The notes: generated by a model not told the origin, from the letters alone. 64,000 bases of DNA from Nitrospira sp. (GCA_022226955.1 CP092079.1:2035088-2099087), one strand, 5' to 3'. Counted from the first letter of the stretch, positions 51,889-61,742 are shown. Made by a program: numbers and translations.

Positions 51889-52443
51889 ATGCGTGAAACC
51901 GTCTACATCGGCTTCGGATCGAATGTCGGCGACCGCCTGGATTTCTGCGACCGGGCGGTGACCCTCTTGAGCCTGCTGCCGCATTCTCAGGTCACCGGCA
52001 TTTCCCTGCTCTACGAAACTGAGCCGGTCAACGATCATGCGCAACCTGGGGAGGGTTGGTTCCTGAATGGCGTCGTGCGGCTCAACACCGACCTCACGCC
52101 CCGCAGCCTCCTCACAGTTTTGCGTGAGATCGAGCGCTCGCTGGGACGCGATGAAGACCATCGTTCCGGCCCTCGCACCATCGATCTGGACATTCTGTTT
52201 TACGGCGACCGGATCATCCAGGAAGCGGATCTTGTCGTGCCGCACCCCCGGCTGCACGACCGGCGGTTTGTCCTGATGCCGTTAAATGAACTCGATCCGC
52301 TGTTGATTCATCCCTCGCTTCAACGCACGGCCACGCAGTTGCTCACCGACAGCACAGACCGGTCGGAAGTCCGCCTGCTCTTCCCGCAACCGTCGGTTCG
52401 CTATGGATCGCGCCCGAGCTGTAACCCTCGCCAGGATGCATGA
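51889..52443 (+). CDS. folK: 2-amino-4-hydroxy-6-hydroxymethyldihydropteridine pyrophosphokinase
   Basis: A 184-residue FolK of the folate pathway, transferring pyrophosphate from ATP to the pterin. VYIGFGSNVGDR at the start, LLYETEPV, WFLNGVV, and GRDEDHRSGPRTIDLDILFYG with the metal-binding Asp pair are diagnostic. The stop overlaps panC by four bases. Confidence 0.94.
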   Translation: MRETVYIGFGSNVGDRLDFCDRAVTLLSLLPHSQVTGISLLYETEPVNDHAQPGEGWFLNGVVRLNTDLTPRSLLTVLREIERSLGRDEDHRSGPRTIDLDILFYGDRIIQEADLVVPHPRLHDRRFVLMPLNELDPLLIHPSLQRTATQLLTDSTDRSEVRLLFPQPSVRYGSRPSCNPRQDA

Positions 52444-53306
52444 AGATCCTTCGGACGCCCACAGCCATGGCCGCCTGGAGCCGGCAACTCCACCGCGAAG
52501 GGGTCACGATCGGATTCGTTCCGACCATGGGCGCGCTGCATGACGGCCATCGGGCGTTGATCCGCGCGGCCCGGCTGCAATGCGATGCGCTGGTCGTGAG
52601 CATTTTTGTGAACCCGGCCCAATTCGCCCCGACGGAAGACCTCGCCAAATATCCACGCCCGATCGCCAAAGACCGCGCGCTCTGCCGCGTGGAAGGGGTC
52701 GATATCTGCTTCGAGCCGGGCGCCGCCGCGATCTACCCGGAAGGATTTGAAACGGTCGTCACAGTCCCCACCATCGCGCGGCGCTGGGAAGGCGAGAGCC
52801 GCCCGCATCACTTTGCCGGCGTCGCCACAGTGGTCGCCAAGCTCTTCGGGATGGTCCGTCCGGATATCGCCGTCTTCGGGCAGAAAGATTTTCAGCAGGC
52901 CGCTCTTGTGCGGCGCATGATCCACGATCTCAACCTTGGCGTGACGCTGATCGTCCATCCCACCGTGCGTGAAGACAATGGCCTCGCGATGAGTTCACGG
53001 AATGTATATTTATCCGAGAGCGAGCGCGCACGCGCTTCTATTCTCTACAAGAGTTTGCAGGCCGGGGCGGCGGCAATTAAAGACGGGGTGACAGCAGGCC
53101 GGAAGATTCAATCGATCATGACACAGGTTTTGCGCCAGGAATCCACTGCAGCCATCGACTACCTTGCGGCATGCGATCCAGACAGCCTTGCGCCACTGGA
53201 ATCCGTGCAAGGCCGGGCCGTCTTACTGGGAGCCATTCGCATTGGAACGGTGCGGCTCATCGATAATGTCGTCGTGAAAAGACCCGCAAAGCGAACGCAC
53301 CGCTAG
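52440..53306 (+). CDS. panC: Pantothenate synthetase
   Basis: A 288-residue PanC, joining pantoate and beta-alanine with ATP. GFVPTMGALHDGH carries the HxGH-type motif, followed by SIFVNPAQFAP, VFGQKDFQQ and SSRNVYLS. Length normal. Translationally coupled to folK, so two vitamin genes are expressed together. Confidence 0.95.
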   Translation: MKILRTPTAMAAWSRQLHREGVTIGFVPTMGALHDGHRALIRAARLQCDALVVSIFVNPAQFAPTEDLAKYPRPIAKDRALCRVEGVDICFEPGAAAIYPEGFETVVTVPTIARRWEGESRPHHFAGVATVVAKLFGMVRPDIAVFGQKDFQQAALVRRMIHDLNLGVTLIVHPTVREDNGLAMSSRNVYLSESERARASILYKSLQAGAAAIKDGVTAGRKIQSIMTQVLRQESTAAIDYLAACDPDSLAPLESVQGRAVLLGAIRIGTVRLIDNVVVKRPAKRTHR

Positions 53307-53326
53307 GCTCGCGCCAGAAGCGGCCG

Positions 53327-53836
53327 TCAGGAATAGGCAGGCGATTGCCCGCCCTGGCCGACGAGCAGGCCCAGCACGACTTGACTCAGACGGCGCTGCT
53401 CATCGGGCCTGAATTCCAGAAACTGTATTCCAACCGATTCCGGCCTGACGGAGCAGACCATCGCGGTTTCGATTCGGATTTCCTCGCCCTCGATACTCGA
53501 CTTCAGGATCAGCTCGACAAACGCCCCCTTCGCCAACCCTTCCGCCAAGATCGCGCAGCCTCCCATTGAAATATCGGTAATTCGATTAGTAAAGGGCAGC
53601 GGTTTGCTATCGACCACTTGGGCGTCCATGGCCGTGGCCAGGCGCTTGAACTCGCGGCGATCGAATGCCTGCGTGCTTTGGCTCGAGCTCAGATAGAACA
53701 CGCGGAAGCGATTGGTGCAGAGTTGGCAGCGAAAGGGAAACATATGGATATGGTTAAGGGCTTTCTCAACCATGCCTTCGTTCGAAGTCACCCGAACGAA
53801 CGATGTCCCGCAACTTGGACAATGCAGCGATTTCAT
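53327..53836 (-). CDS. Zinc-finger PilZ-domain protein
   Basis: A 169-residue protein. An N-terminal zinc site (C6, C9, C37, C40) precedes a PilZ domain with RREFKR (about 60-65) and TDISMGGCAIL (D, S and GG of the second motif), the two elements that bind cyclic di-GMP. A MazG-like gene upstream overlaps it by four bases. Likely a c-di-GMP receptor acting on motility, adhesion or polysaccharide output; target unknown. Confidence 0.78.
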   Translation of the reverse strand: MKSLHCPSCGTSFVRVTSNEGMVEKALNHIHMFPFRCQLCTNRFRVFYLSSSQSTQAFDRREFKRLATAMDAQVVDSKPLPFTNRITDISMGGCAILAEGLAKGAFVELILKSSIEGEEIRIETAMVCSVRPESVGIQFLEFRPDEQRRLSQVVLGLLVGQGGQSPAYS

Positions 53837-54264
53837 GCGCTTCGCAACACCTCCTCAACATCCCCGAGCGGCTTCTGAGCTCCTTCAGGAAAACTCCGTT
53901 GCACGGCTAGTACTGGTTCAATGTTGGCCGGTGAATAGGTCGGGGGCTTCACCCACTTCCCGTCTTCGCGCTTATACCCGCCGACTTTACTGAGATTCGA
54001 CCGGTGCACCTCTCGAAACACCGGCTCCATATCGATACCGTACGATACAGCGGTTCCGTACACGACATAGAGCAGATCCGCCATCTCTTTCGCCAGCGCG
54101 GCCAGGTTGCCCTCGGCCATGGATTCTTTGAGCTCGTCGAATTCCTCCTGAATCAGACGGATCCGGAGACGTTTCGTGTCCTCGCTGGCTGCTGTGGGGC
54201 TGGCCTGCACAAGAATATCGAATTTCTTATGGAATTCTTCAACCATCGACTGCTCGTCTGTCAT
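53833..54264 (-). CDS. MazG-like nucleotide pyrophosphohydrolase
   Basis: A 143-residue protein with the all-alpha NTP pyrophosphatase motif: LIQEEFDELKESMAEGN (EExxE) and LAKEMADLLYVVYGTAVSYG (ExxD), the Mg-binding set. Such enzymes remove pyrophosphate from (deoxy)nucleoside triphosphates or PRA-PP-like substrates. Ten bases separate it from rmuC; it overlaps the PilZ gene. Confidence 0.82.
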   Translation of the reverse strand: MTDEQSMVEEFHKKFDILVQASPTAASEDTKRLRIRLIQEEFDELKESMAEGNLAALAKEMADLLYVVYGTAVSYGIDMEPVFREVHRSNLSKVGGYKREDGKWVKPPTYSPANIEPVLAVQRSFPEGAQKPLGDVEEVLRSA

Positions 54265-54273
54265 GCCTGCTCC

Positions 54274-55662
54274 TTACTCACCGTCAAAAGGCAATGTTCG
54301 TCGCGGGACTATTTCAGCCGGCTCCAACTGTGGAATCTCTTTATCCGACGCCACGCCGAGCTCCTTAAACCGGCGCGCCGCCGGCAGAATTCTTGTCTCC
54401 AACGATCCCACCGCCCGATTGTAAGCCGACACGCTCTTGCCCAAGGCTTGTCCGACATCATTCACATGCTCAGCCAAGACGGCCATGCGCTCATAGAGAT
54501 CCTTCCCCAGTCGGCCGGCTTCCTCCGCATGCGCATTCATCTGCTCCTGTCTCCATCCATAACCTACCGCACGCAGGAGCGCGATCAATGTCGTGGGCGT
54601 GGCGAGCACCACCCCGCGCGTAAACCCTTCTTCGATCAAACGCGGATCGTGATCCAGCGCGGCGCCGAGGAATTGCTCGCCGGGGAGGAAGAGTATCACA
54701 AACTCAGGCGCCCGTTCGAATTGCGTCCAGTAGGCCTTTAACGACAACTCATCCATCCGGCTGCGCACCTGCGCGGCATGCCGCCGCAAGGCGTCGAGCC
54801 GATGCTGATCGTCCGGAGCCTCATGGGCATCGAGATAAGCCGCCAGTACCGTCTTCGCGTCGACGATGATCTGCCGCCCGCCCGGGAGCCGTACGACCAT
54901 GTCGGGACGGAACCGTCGATCCTCGCCGGTGACGCTTTCCTGTTCGAAAAAATCGCAGTGATCGACCATTCCCGCCAGCTCAGCCACCCGCTTCAGCGTG
55001 ATTTCACCCCACTGACCGCGGACTGTGGGCGCGCGAAGCGCCTTGACCAGGTTGCCAGTCTCCTGCTGGAGCCGTTGATGGGATTCCGCCAGCGACTTCA
55101 GGTGCTGATCCAACCCGCCATACGCCGATTGGCGCGATTGCTCAAGCAACCGCATCTGCTCATCGTAGCGCTGGAGCGACTCATGGAGCGGCTTCACAAG
55201 TCCGTCGATCGCCTGCTGGCGTTGCGACAGTTCGCCTTCGGCTTTCGCCTGGAGGGTTTCAAACGAGACGCGGGCAAGATTCAAGAAGGCCTGATTGTTT
55301 TTAGTCAGCGCGTCGTTCGAGAGCGCTTGAAACGAATCGAGCAACTGTTGACGGGATTGATCGACTAATTGCTTCTGCTCGGCAACATGCTTTCGCGCTT
55401 CTTCCGTACGCACATCGGCCGAGGCCCGCGCTTGCTGCGCGGTCGCCAGATCCGCCCGAAGCTGCGCGCCTTCCTGGCGGTCCTGTTCAAGCTGCCGACG
55501 CAACTCCGTCTCGAGCGACTCCGCTCGTTCGGCTCTGGCGCTGAGTTCGACCATGTGTTGTTGAAACTGTCGGGAGAGCCGGCCAGCCCCAAGCAACCAA
55601 CCGGCAAGCGCGCCAAGAATGAGCCCGATGACAATTCCCAGCAATACGCTGGTCACATCCAT
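54274..55662 (-). CDS. rmuC: DNA recombination protein RmuC
   Basis: A 462-residue RmuC. An N-terminal membrane helix (about 5-25) is followed by a long coiled coil (about 30-190) and the RmuC nuclease-like core: APTVRGQWGEITLKRVAEL, DMVVRLPGGRQIIVDAKTVL, PEFVILFLPGEQFL and VVLATPTTLIALLRAVGYGW. The family limits inversions at repeats. First gene of the RmuC-MazG-PilZ unit. Confidence 0.93.
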   Translation of the reverse strand: MDVTSVLLGIVIGLILGALAGWLLGAGRLSRQFQQHMVELSARAERAESLETELRRQLEQDRQEGAQLRADLATAQQARASADVRTEEARKHVAEQKQLVDQSRQQLLDSFQALSNDALTKNNQAFLNLARVSFETLQAKAEGELSQRQQAIDGLVKPLHESLQRYDEQMRLLEQSRQSAYGGLDQHLKSLAESHQRLQQETGNLVKALRAPTVRGQWGEITLKRVAELAGMVDHCDFFEQESVTGEDRRFRPDMVVRLPGGRQIIVDAKTVLAAYLDAHEAPDDQHRLDALRRHAAQVRSRMDELSLKAYWTQFERAPEFVILFLPGEQFLGAALDHDPRLIEEGFTRGVVLATPTTLIALLRAVGYGWRQEQMNAHAEEAGRLGKDLYERMAVLAEHVNDVGQALGKSVSAYNRAVGSLETRILPAARRFKELGVASDKEIPQLEPAEIVPRRTLPFDGE

Positions 55663-55873
55663 TGCGCTACCCCCTCCGTCTGCTGGCGAGCGGCATCTTC
55701 ACGGACAGAGAATTTATTGGACAATGACCTACAACTTTAGATGGGTCGGGAGCGTACGAGATGCATCAAGAAAGATCAAGCGGCAAAAAGCCCTAATGCC
55801 ATTCGGCCCTATCACTATTCACCTAAGGATGCCCCGCCATTGAATCAGAGCCTCTGTGGAGGGTATCCCGTCA

Positions 55874-58504
55874 TCACTCGCGATGATGGTCACGAGAGGG
55901 CTTCCGCCGTCGCACCGCTCCGACGGTGGCATCAAGATCGACTATGTCCCCCTCGCGCACCGCCATCATGATCCCCGGGATGTTGGCCACCGCCGGCAAT
56001 CCGTACTCGCGGGCGATGATCGCGCCGTGCGACAAGGTGCCTCCCATCTCGGCCACGAGTCCCGCTGCCATCCCAAACAAGGGCGCCATCCCGGGATCGA
56101 TGACGGGAGCGACAAGCATGTCGCCGGGAGTCACCTTCTTCCAATCCTCCAAGGTTCGGATCAATCTCGCCGGACCCGTCGCAGAACCGGCGCTAATCGG
56201 CACGCCCCGCCACATCGTGGCATCCGGCGAGCTCGCTGCCGGAGCGTCTTCTTCTCCATCGATCAACCGATCCGGCGCGGCCATCTCCAGATCGCGGGCA
56301 CGCGCCTGTCTGCGCGATTGCACCAGCGCGCGCCAATCGCGCGCCTCCAGGGTAAGCAGCGGCAGTTGTTCCTCCACGCGGACAAAAAAGATGTCCTCGA
56401 CGCGATCCACAACGCCCTGCTCCGCCAGCAAGACACCGGCATGCAACAACAACCGGCGCAGCGCACCCGCGTAATACATGACATGGTGTCGATTGGCTTC
56501 CCGCAACGCATAGAACCGGCAGAGCCGCCGATACCACCAGGAGAACACTTTCCAACGGAACCACCCACACCGGGCTCGAATTGCTGCACAGCCCTGCTCG
56601 CACACCTTTTGCTGGCGTGCGATAATCTCAGCCGGCGATTGCGTTGTTGGTGCATTGACTTGGTGACGCAGCACGTCCAGCACGATATCCGGTTGATCCG
56701 AAAACCGCGGGGACATAATATCGGACTCTCCCACCCCTCGATGCCCATAGTCGGCGAGATACTGCTCAAATAACGCGCTAAACTGCGTCCCGCTAAGCAT
56801 CCGATCCGCCGTCCGCCCATCCCAATCCGCGCAGGCAAACAGACGCCGAACCGGTTCCTCGCGACGCGCCACCTCAACCAATTCGGCCAGTCTGACGATC
56901 TGCTGCGCGCTAATGGCTTGCGCCTGCCCTTGAAGCGCCGCATTGAGCAGCCCGCGCCAATCATCTCCCAGCCAGCGCGGCAACAGAAAACCCAGCGCCT
57001 GTAGACATTGCGCCACACCGCCGGCAATCCCGAACGTCATTTCTCGATGAAGAAACTCCTCATTCAATGCCTGAATGCGTTCGCGGACTTGAGCCAAGGT
57101 CAGCGTCTGCACAAATGTGCGACGATGCTCCTGCCCCATCCGCTTCATGTCGGCGAACCAGCGCGCCGACTGGCGAGCCGCCTGGCGAATCCACCAGGCG
57201 GCCAGCAATCCGGCCCGCAGCAAGGCCCAAGGACTGAGCTGTTCGATAGGCAACGGCCGGGAAACCGTATGTCCGCCCATATGCTCCGCCAGCGTCGACG
57301 TGTTGCCCCGCAACTGGTCAATCAGCGCATACATCAGACTCACATTGAGGTAGGGACGCCCCCGATAAATGCGAACCGACGACAGGCCGGGAGGAATCTG
57401 GCATCCCAACCGTCGATAAGGCCCCATCAGAAACAGATCCATAAATTGTTCGAGAAACGAGATCCCGAGCGGACTGGGCACATCCGGCATCGTTTCTTTG
57501 AAATTGGCACGAGACCATTCGCAGTGAGCTTGCGCCGGTTGAGCCGGCGTCGGGAGGATCGTCACCGGGCGGGCTTGCAAGAGCCAGAGCCGCTGCCGAT
57601 CCATGGCCCATTCAATGTCGACAGGCTGATGCAGGGCCGCTTCTACTCGCTTCCCTAGTTGAACGAGCGCCTCCAGTTCATCGTCCGTGACCGATGGACG
57701 CTCGCATTCGGATGGGACAAGCTCTTGATCGAACAGGCCGGCCGCTCCCAGTCGCAACGCGCGATCTTTTTTCGCCACGATACGCTCCTGTACGCTGACG
57801 CGTGAGGTCGAGGCCTCCCACCGCAACGTGAACTGATCCGGCGGCATCGTACCCTCGACCAAGCCCACCGCAAGGCCTGGCACCGCATTCACCAGGACCT
57901 GATCGCCACGCCCCGTGATAGGATGAATCGTATGCAGCACGCCGGCGGCATGCGCATCGAGGACCGGCTGAATGACCACCGCCATCGCCGGCGGACGCTC
58001 GCTCCACCCAACCCGCTCGTAATAGGCCGCCACTTGCTCATCCCACAGCGACGCCCAGACGGCTCGGATACTTGCCTCCAACCGATCTTCGGCCACCCCC
58101 AGCGCGGTGGAGTACAACCCGGCGAAGCTGGCGCGCGCATCGTCTTCATTGGTGGCGGAGGAGCGCAAGGCCCAGAGTTGTTCAGTCGGTCGCTGCAATA
58201 TTTCGACCTGTCGCTCCAACTCAGCGAGACACTCGCCGGAAATGCGGCCATGATGAATCCGTCTTCGGCAGTCTTCGAGAAGCGCCGCGCGAGTTGCTCC
58301 CGTAGCGCTCCGCACCTCCTTCCAAAGCGTCTCGACGTCTATCTGCAGCTCGCACAAGAATTGACGGTAGGCTTCGACCGTGAGACACAGCCCAGGAGGA
58401 ACGGGAAACCCTTCGGCCAGCAGGCGCGTCAAGCCCGCCGCTTTCCCTCCGGTCAGAAATCGATCGGTGCAGGCATTGAGAGGAAGTATGAGTGGGACCG
58501 CCAT
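55874..58504 (-). CDS. PEP/pyruvate-binding enzyme, rifampin-phosphotransferase-like layout
   Basis: An 876-residue protein with three parts: an N-terminal PPDK-type ATP-grasp domain (1-~320; GGKAAGLTRLLAEGFPVPPG, WALRSSATNEDDARASFAGLY), a helical middle of ~450 residues, and a C-terminal swivelling phosphohistidine domain with GGTLSHGAIIAREYGLPAV. The PEP/pyruvate TIM barrel of PEP synthase is absent. This ATP-grasp/helical/His-domain layout and length resemble rifampin phosphotransferase. The substrate is unknown and need not be an antibiotic. It is 14 bases after the glycerate kinase stop. Confidence 0.8.
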   Translation of the reverse strand: MAVPLILPLNACTDRFLTGGKAAGLTRLLAEGFPVPPGLCLTVEAYRQFLCELQIDVETLWKEVRSATGATRAALLEDCRRRIHHGRISGECLAELERQVEILQRPTEQLWALRSSATNEDDARASFAGLYSTALGVAEDRLEASIRAVWASLWDEQVAAYYERVGWSERPPAMAVVIQPVLDAHAAGVLHTIHPITGRGDQVLVNAVPGLAVGLVEGTMPPDQFTLRWEASTSRVSVQERIVAKKDRALRLGAAGLFDQELVPSECERPSVTDDELEALVQLGKRVEAALHQPVDIEWAMDRQRLWLLQARPVTILPTPAQPAQAHCEWSRANFKETMPDVPSPLGISFLEQFMDLFLMGPYRRLGCQIPPGLSSVRIYRGRPYLNVSLMYALIDQLRGNTSTLAEHMGGHTVSRPLPIEQLSPWALLRAGLLAAWWIRQAARQSARWFADMKRMGQEHRRTFVQTLTLAQVRERIQALNEEFLHREMTFGIAGGVAQCLQALGFLLPRWLGDDWRGLLNAALQGQAQAISAQQIVRLAELVEVARREEPVRRLFACADWDGRTADRMLSGTQFSALFEQYLADYGHRGVGESDIMSPRFSDQPDIVLDVLRHQVNAPTTQSPAEIIARQQKVCEQGCAAIRARCGWFRWKVFSWWYRRLCRFYALREANRHHVMYYAGALRRLLLHAGVLLAEQGVVDRVEDIFFVRVEEQLPLLTLEARDWRALVQSRRQARARDLEMAAPDRLIDGEEDAPAASSPDATMWRGVPISAGSATGPARLIRTLEDWKKVTPGDMLVAPVIDPGMAPLFGMAAGLVAEMGGTLSHGAIIAREYGLPAVANIPGIMMAVREGDIVDLDATVGAVRRRKPSRDHHRE

Positions 58505-58518
58505 GAAGCGGATACTAA

Positions 58519-59856
58519 CTAGAGTGCGAGCAGCAGGTAAAGGTCATTCACATTGGTTCCGGTAGGCCCCGTGACAATGTGGCTGTTCAGAGTTTGAAAG
58601 GCGGGATAGGCATTGTGCTGTGAGACGGCGCGGCGAAGATCGATTCCCTTCCGTTTGGCCTGGCCAAGCGTGGAACCGGACACCACAGCCCCGGCCGCAT
58701 CTGTCGGACCGTCAGTCCCGTCCGTTCCGATTGCGGCCACCCAGGTTTTGTGCAGTCCGTCGATTTCACAAGCCGCCGCCGCCGCAAACTCCTGCGCGCG
58801 GCCGCCCTTGCCATTCCCTGTGACGATAACAATGGGTTCTCCGCCGGCCACCAGGCAATAGGGCCGTTGAACCGTTCCTTTCGCTTCGGAGAAGCGACGC
58901 GCCAGCGACGCAAACGCCACTCCGGCTTTGGAGGCTTCGCCCAGAATGGGCGTCGAGAACAGCACGGTCCGCAATCCCGCGCGCGAGGCGGCTTGCGCGG
59001 CCGCCTCGAGAGACATCTCGTTATTTCCGATGATCTCATGCTGCACGCTCCGAAATCGGGCCGCCCCCGGCTTCGGCGTTTCACTGACAACACCACGCTC
59101 CCCGCGCTGGAGATGCCGGCGAATCGACGCGGGCGCCTTGGTCCAAATGCGTCTCCGCTTCAAGATCGCAATCGCATCGCGATAGGTCGACGGGTCGGGA
59201 GTCGTGGGACCTGAACCGATAGCCGTTAATTCATTGCCGATGACATCGGAGAGAATCAAGGTCACAATCCGCGCGCGAGTCGCCTCGGCAAGACGCCCAC
59301 CCTTGATCATCGAGAGGTGCTTTCTAACAGCGTTGATTTCCTGAATGGCCGCGCCGCTTCTCAGGAGCAATTGCGTAAGTTGCTGTTTGTCGGCAAGACG
59401 CACACCGGCGACCGGAGCGGGAATCAAACTGGAGGCCCCGCCTGAAAGCAGCACGATCAGCAGATCGCGAGGGCCCAACTCGGCCGCTTGGGCGTGCAGT
59501 CGTTTCGCGGCTTCTATTCCGTCCCGATCAGGGACCGGGTGGCTGGCTTCAATGACAGTGATGCGCTTAGTAGGAAGACGATGGCCGGTTTTGACGACGA
59601 CAAACCCGCCATCCAGGTAGGCGCCTAAGACTCGTTCGAGGGCCTGAGCCATTCGCGCCGACGCTTTCCCTGCCCCGACCACGACAATACGCTCGAATGA
59701 TCGGAGGTCGTACGTGCGACGCCCCACCTGTAAACGGTGGCCGGTTCGATGCACGCGAGCGAGCAGCGCGTGAGCGGGGTCCGCCGCCCGCAACCCCGCT
59801 CCGATCACGCGACGGAGAATCGAGCGGGCGGAAGATGCTGGCAACGTAAGAGCCAT
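58519..59856 (-). CDS. Glycerate 2-kinase, GckA/MOFRL type
   Basis: A 445-residue class II glycerate kinase, phosphorylating glycerate at position 2. VVVGAGKASARMAQALERVL, VLLSGGASSLIPAPVAGV, LLRSGAAIQEINAVRKHLS, KGGRLA and ILSDVIGNELTAIGSGPT are the N-terminal domain, and the MOFRL domain follows (GGEPIVIVTGNGKGGRAQE, then GTDGTDGPTDAAGAVV). Start at 59856; a longer frame overlaps the transglycosylase gene. Useful in glycolate or serine salvage. Confidence 0.87.
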   Translation of the reverse strand: MALTLPASSARSILRRVIGAGLRAADPAHALLARVHRTGHRLQVGRRTYDLRSFERIVVVGAGKASARMAQALERVLGAYLDGGFVVVKTGHRLPTKRITVIEASHPVPDRDGIEAAKRLHAQAAELGPRDLLIVLLSGGASSLIPAPVAGVRLADKQQLTQLLLRSGAAIQEINAVRKHLSMIKGGRLAEATRARIVTLILSDVIGNELTAIGSGPTTPDPSTYRDAIAILKRRRIWTKAPASIRRHLQRGERGVVSETPKPGAARFRSVQHEIIGNNEMSLEAAAQAASRAGLRTVLFSTPILGEASKAGVAFASLARRFSEAKGTVQRPYCLVAGGEPIVIVTGNGKGGRAQEFAAAAACEIDGLHKTWVAAIGTDGTDGPTDAAGAVVSGSTLGQAKRKGIDLRRAVSQHNAYPAFQTLNSHIVTGPTGTNVNDLYLLLAL

Positions 59857-59861
59857 GTGAT

Positions 59862-60917
59862 TTATGGGGTTTTCGCCTGTTTGAAACAGCGGCTCGGGCA
59901 CGTTTGCCGCGGAACCCTGATCTGATAGGTGCCTGGAGGCAGGACATCCTTCTTGAACTCGGGGTTGAGCATCTTCAGCTCCAGGAAATACGTCCCATAT
60001 TCTTCGGCAATGGCGGTCAAGGACCGTTGCGATTCTTTCACATTTACCGTGACCGTCTCGGTTTCCAACGGCACATAGAGATCTTTCTTGCTCAACCCCA
60101 AATACTTTTCAGGTTGTGAGTAGATCTCTTTCGCGGCAATGATCCGGGGCACGTAGCGCATGGTTTCACGCGGGCCGTGCATCTTCCAATAGTCGGTGAT
60201 CTTCTGCTCCTTGAGGAGCTTGCGCACGCGCTCCTCGCCGGCATTATAGGACGCCATCGCCAAGAACCAATCGTTCTGTTGAAAGTCTTTTAGATACTTC
60301 AGGTACTTGACGGCGGCCTCTGTCGACATTTCAAGGTTGCGGCGCTCATCGAGCACTGAATCGCTCTTGAGGCGATACCGCTTCCCAGTCGACGGGATAA
60401 ATTGCCAGGGGCCGGAGGCTTTGGCCTTGGAATAGGCGGCCGCAATGCATTTGCTCTCGACCAAGAGCATGTACTTCAGGTCGTCCGGCAGCCCGGCATC
60501 GGCCAGCTGTTTTTCAGCCGGCGGGAAGCACCGCCCAGTGCGCTTCGCCAGAATAATGCTTTCGCCCTGATCTTCTAAAAATTGATAGAACTCGTATTCG
60601 ATGCGCTCTCTGACCTGCCAATTATCCAGTGGAACCGGAACCCCTCCGAACGTCAGTTTGTCTGGCAATTTGAACGAACTCAGAAAATGCCGCTCCCCTT
60701 CCCGCTTAATTTCCGGGAGAATGACCAATCGATCTTCCGGCTCGGCTTGATTGTCCAGCGGTTCAGGAAGGAGAAGGTCGCGAAATCCAGATTCGGATTT
60801 TGCCGCGTCCTTGCCTTCAAAATGCCCTTGGACCGGTTCCGCCCAAGCCTGGCCTGCCCCCCAGCTAAGAAAACCTGTCAAAACCCAATAGACAATTCGC
60901 GCACCAGACTCTGCCAT
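59862..60917 (-). CDS. Lytic transglycosylase, MltD-like
   Basis: A 351-residue periplasmic muramidase with a signal peptide (WVLTGFLSWGAGQAWA). The SLT domain is clear: LKYMLLVESKCIAAAYSKAK with the catalytic Glu, SGPWQFIPSTGKRYRL, and LAMASYNAGEERV. A C-terminal LysM-like segment (QRSLTAIAEEYGTYFLELKM) probably binds peptidoglycan. It cleaves glycan strands to 1,6-anhydro ends. AGAGGAG precedes the start. Confidence 0.88.
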   Translation of the reverse strand: MAESGARIVYWVLTGFLSWGAGQAWAEPVQGHFEGKDAAKSESGFRDLLLPEPLDNQAEPEDRLVILPEIKREGERHFLSSFKLPDKLTFGGVPVPLDNWQVRERIEYEFYQFLEDQGESIILAKRTGRCFPPAEKQLADAGLPDDLKYMLLVESKCIAAAYSKAKASGPWQFIPSTGKRYRLKSDSVLDERRNLEMSTEAAVKYLKYLKDFQQNDWFLAMASYNAGEERVRKLLKEQKITDYWKMHGPRETMRYVPRIIAAKEIYSQPEKYLGLSKKDLYVPLETETVTVNVKESQRSLTAIAEEYGTYFLELKMLNPEFKKDVLPPGTYQIRVPRQTCPSRCFKQAKTP

Positions 60918-61035
60918 CCGAGATACTCCTCTATGTATTCAGTGGACTCATCAATGTCGACCGGGGTCATGCTAACAGCATGACGAAACACCGGCAAGCA
61001 CGAATGACTTCTCGTTCATGATACAGTGATCGACC

Positions 61036-61734
61036 ATGCGCTCACTAACCTTACTGAATCGCGCGATCACCGACTGCGCGGCCTGTCCGCGCCTGGTGGC
61101 CTACCGGGAAACTGTGGCACAGACCAAACGCAGACAGTATCGGGAATGGACGTACTGGGGACGGCCGATCCCCGGATTCGGCGACCAGCACGCGGAACTA
61201 TATGTGCTGGGACTCGCACCGGCGGCTCATGGCGGAAATCGAACGGGGCGCATCTTCACCGGCGATCGCAGCGGGGACTGGCTGTACGAAGCCTTGCATC
61301 GCTTCGGGTTCGCCAACCAAGCCACCTCGGCTCACCGAGACGACGGATTGGCGCTGGCAAATTGTTACATCGGCGCGACCGTCCGCTGCGCCCCGCCTGG
61401 AAATAAGCCGTTGCCCAGTGAATTTGAACAGTGCGGCCGATTCTTGCGCGAGGAACTGCGGCTGCTCACGCGGAAACGCGTCGTCATTACGCTCGGGAAG
61501 ATTGCTTTCGATCACTATCTGAAAACCTGCCGGGCCAGCGGGCAGATCATCCCGTCTCCCGTGCCAAAATTCGGCCACGGCGTCGCGTACCGCCTCCCAG
61601 GGGGAGACCTCCTACTCGGCTCCTATCACCCCAGCCAGCAGAACACGTTTACCGGGAAGCTGACCCGGCCGATGTTTCACTCGGTCTTTGCACAAGCACG
61701 CCATGAACTCGACGGTCCAGGCTCGCACCTCTAG
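61036..61734 (+). CDS. Family 5 uracil-DNA glycosylase
   Basis: A 232-residue iron-sulfur UDG. Family 5 features are visible: LGLAPAAHGGNRTGRIFTGD as motif 1 (no Asp/Asn in the active-site position of families 1-4), SYHPSQQNTFTGKLT as motif 2, and Cys residues CAACPRL, VRCAPP and EFEQCGR for a 4Fe-4S cluster. It removes uracil and other deaminated bases from DNA. Stands alone between convergent genes. Confidence 0.88.
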   Translation: MRSLTLLNRAITDCAACPRLVAYRETVAQTKRRQYREWTYWGRPIPGFGDQHAELYVLGLAPAAHGGNRTGRIFTGDRSGDWLYEALHRFGFANQATSAHRDDGLALANCYIGATVRCAPPGNKPLPSEFEQCGRFLREELRLLTRKRVVITLGKIAFDHYLKTCRASGQIIPSPVPKFGHGVAYRLPGGDLLLGSYHPSQQNTFTGKLTRPMFHSVFAQARHELDGPGSHL

Positions 61735-61742
61735 CGTCCGAG

